Assembly (NCBI GenBank): GCA_031278535.1 | Contig: JAITKH010000031.1 | Coordinates: 1-7,701 of the forward strand | Length of the DNA stretch: 7,701 bases | Reading direction: 5' to 3' | DNA from: Planctomycetota bacterium | GTDB lineage: Bacteria; Planctomycetota; SZUA-567 | Shown here: positions 7,367-7,701 of the stretch, one piece after another | How the letters are laid out: every line of letters starts with the position of its first letter | Numbering within the stretch: the stretch's first letter is position 1 | The notes under the pieces: generated by a model | Told to the model about the DNA's origin: nothing | Databases searched by the model: none | The model's input: only the letters and a program-made list of their open reading frames with translations | Made by a program: the position numbers and the translations under genes

Positions 7367-7503
7367 TGTACAGTCTCAATCTTTCCAAATTCTGAAGTCC
7401 GTCTGTTCCGGGATTGGCCTCTGATGCCGGAGGGGAATTCCCTTCCCCGCAGGCAGAAACCGGATGAACCCGTAAAATCTCAAGCAAGGATTGAGACTTT
7501 ACG
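7367..7503 (-). repeat. Dispersed repeat, copy C, MITE-like with terminal inverted repeats
   Basis: The complement of 7369-7454 matches copy A (1-86) at 78 of 86 positions without gaps. The two ends, 7367-7386 and 7484-7503, are imperfect inverted repeats (16 of 20 positions) centred on agtctcaat/attgagact. This defines a unit of about 137 bases with no coding capacity, inverted relative to A and B. The size, terminal inverted repeats and multiple copies fit a miniature non-autonomous transposable element. I see no clear target-site duplication, so boundaries and mobility are inferred. Confidence 0.7.
7471..7503. repeat. Terminal hairpin inside copy C
   Basis: Arms 7471-7483 (CGTAAAATCTCAA) and 7491-7503 (TTGAGACTTTACG) pair at 12 of 13 positions around a seven-base loop, gcaagga. 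The right arm is also part of the element's outer inverted repeat. Such a subterminal palindrome could be a transposase recognition structure. The lack of a T tract argues against a terminator. Confidence 0.7.
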
Positions 7504-7563
7504 GAACAATAAACTCCGCGACCACGATTTTGCGCCCGCATCGATTCCGCCTGTGAAAATATC

Positions 7564-7701
7564 GGTTATGGCGTGAATGTCCAAAATATGGCATTTCGGG
7601 GATTCCGGCGGGTCGTGCCGTCGCCCAAACCGATCAAAATCGTCGAACGGGACGCCATACGAAGCATGCTGAACAGCGGCTACAATGTTATCGGCGGGGG
7701 T
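7564..7701 (+). pseudogene. Carbamate kinase fragment, N-terminal half missing
   Basis: Carbamate kinase transfers phosphate between carbamoyl phosphate and ADP, usually in arginine deiminase or related catabolism. Here the frame reads RGFRRVVPSPKPIKIVERD, then AIRSMLNSGYNVIGGG up to the window end. This matches the family's mid-protein segment (E. coli ArcC has LRRVVASPQP followed by a VICSGGGG loop). That segment normally follows about 150 residues containing the GGNA and HGNGPQVG motifs. Here the frame is closed by TAA at 7510-7512, and none of those motifs appears in any frame upstream. A start at ATG 7588 is possible but has no convincing ribosome site. Similarity probably begins between 7564 and 7588, 60-85 bases from repeat copy C. 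The gene is thus a 5'-truncated remnant whose 3' part runs out of the window. The Gly loop may also be altered, but the sequence ends there. Confidence 0.65.

Noticed and set aside
7471..7503. CRISPR repeat, because ggattgagac resembles the ATTGAAAC-type 3' end of CRISPR repeats
   Set aside because: There is no array: copies are not regularly spaced, no unique spacers separate them and no cas gene is present.
7287..7541. Minus-strand frame across copy C, ending MTKIQELLAYALAWAG
   Set aside because: Most of it translates the repeat itself; the final 16 residues look protein-like, but the internal ATG at 7338 has no Shine-Dalgarno and no family is recognisable.

Overview
The window is GC-rich, gene-dense chromosomal DNA from a bacterium. 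It carries a two-gene + strand unit, a convergent housekeeping gene, an AT-richer spacer, and a broken gene at the right edge. The large membrane protein kinase has a DWG (not DFG) motif, a membrane segment and a long TPR tail. It sits next to an exported transglutaminase-like protein. This style of gene is common in the Planctomycetes/Verrucomicrobia/Lentisphaerae group, so a member of that group is my best but weak guess; nothing here is diagnostic.

Layout: 1-86 is part of a dispersed repeat (copy A). 87-505 is a spacer with a possible promoter. 506-2557 encodes an exported transglutaminase-fold protein whose expected catalytic cysteine is an alanine. 25 bp later, 2583-5555 encodes a 990-residue Ser/Thr kinase-TM-TPR protein with a non-RD catalytic loop. 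5588-5635 is a hairpin that can terminate in both directions. 5675-5782 is a diverged repeat (copy B). 5841-6845 (minus strand) is an intact glyceraldehyde-3-phosphate dehydrogenase gene with a good ribosome binding site and a recognisable sigma70-type promoter. 6946-7366 holds no gene I can support. 7367-7503 is the most complete repeat (copy C), inverted relative to A, with imperfect terminal inverted repeats. 7564-7701 is a carbamate kinase fragment lacking its N-terminal half, directly beside copy C.

The kinase and the exported pseudo-transglutaminase are probably co-transcribed. I infer that the kinase is anchored in the cytoplasmic membrane with its TPR part outside, where it could meet the exported partner. 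The gap gene is an independent central-metabolism unit. The most unusual signals are the paired catalytic-motif changes in the two-gene unit and the small inverted-repeat element family, one copy of which adjoins a truncated gene.
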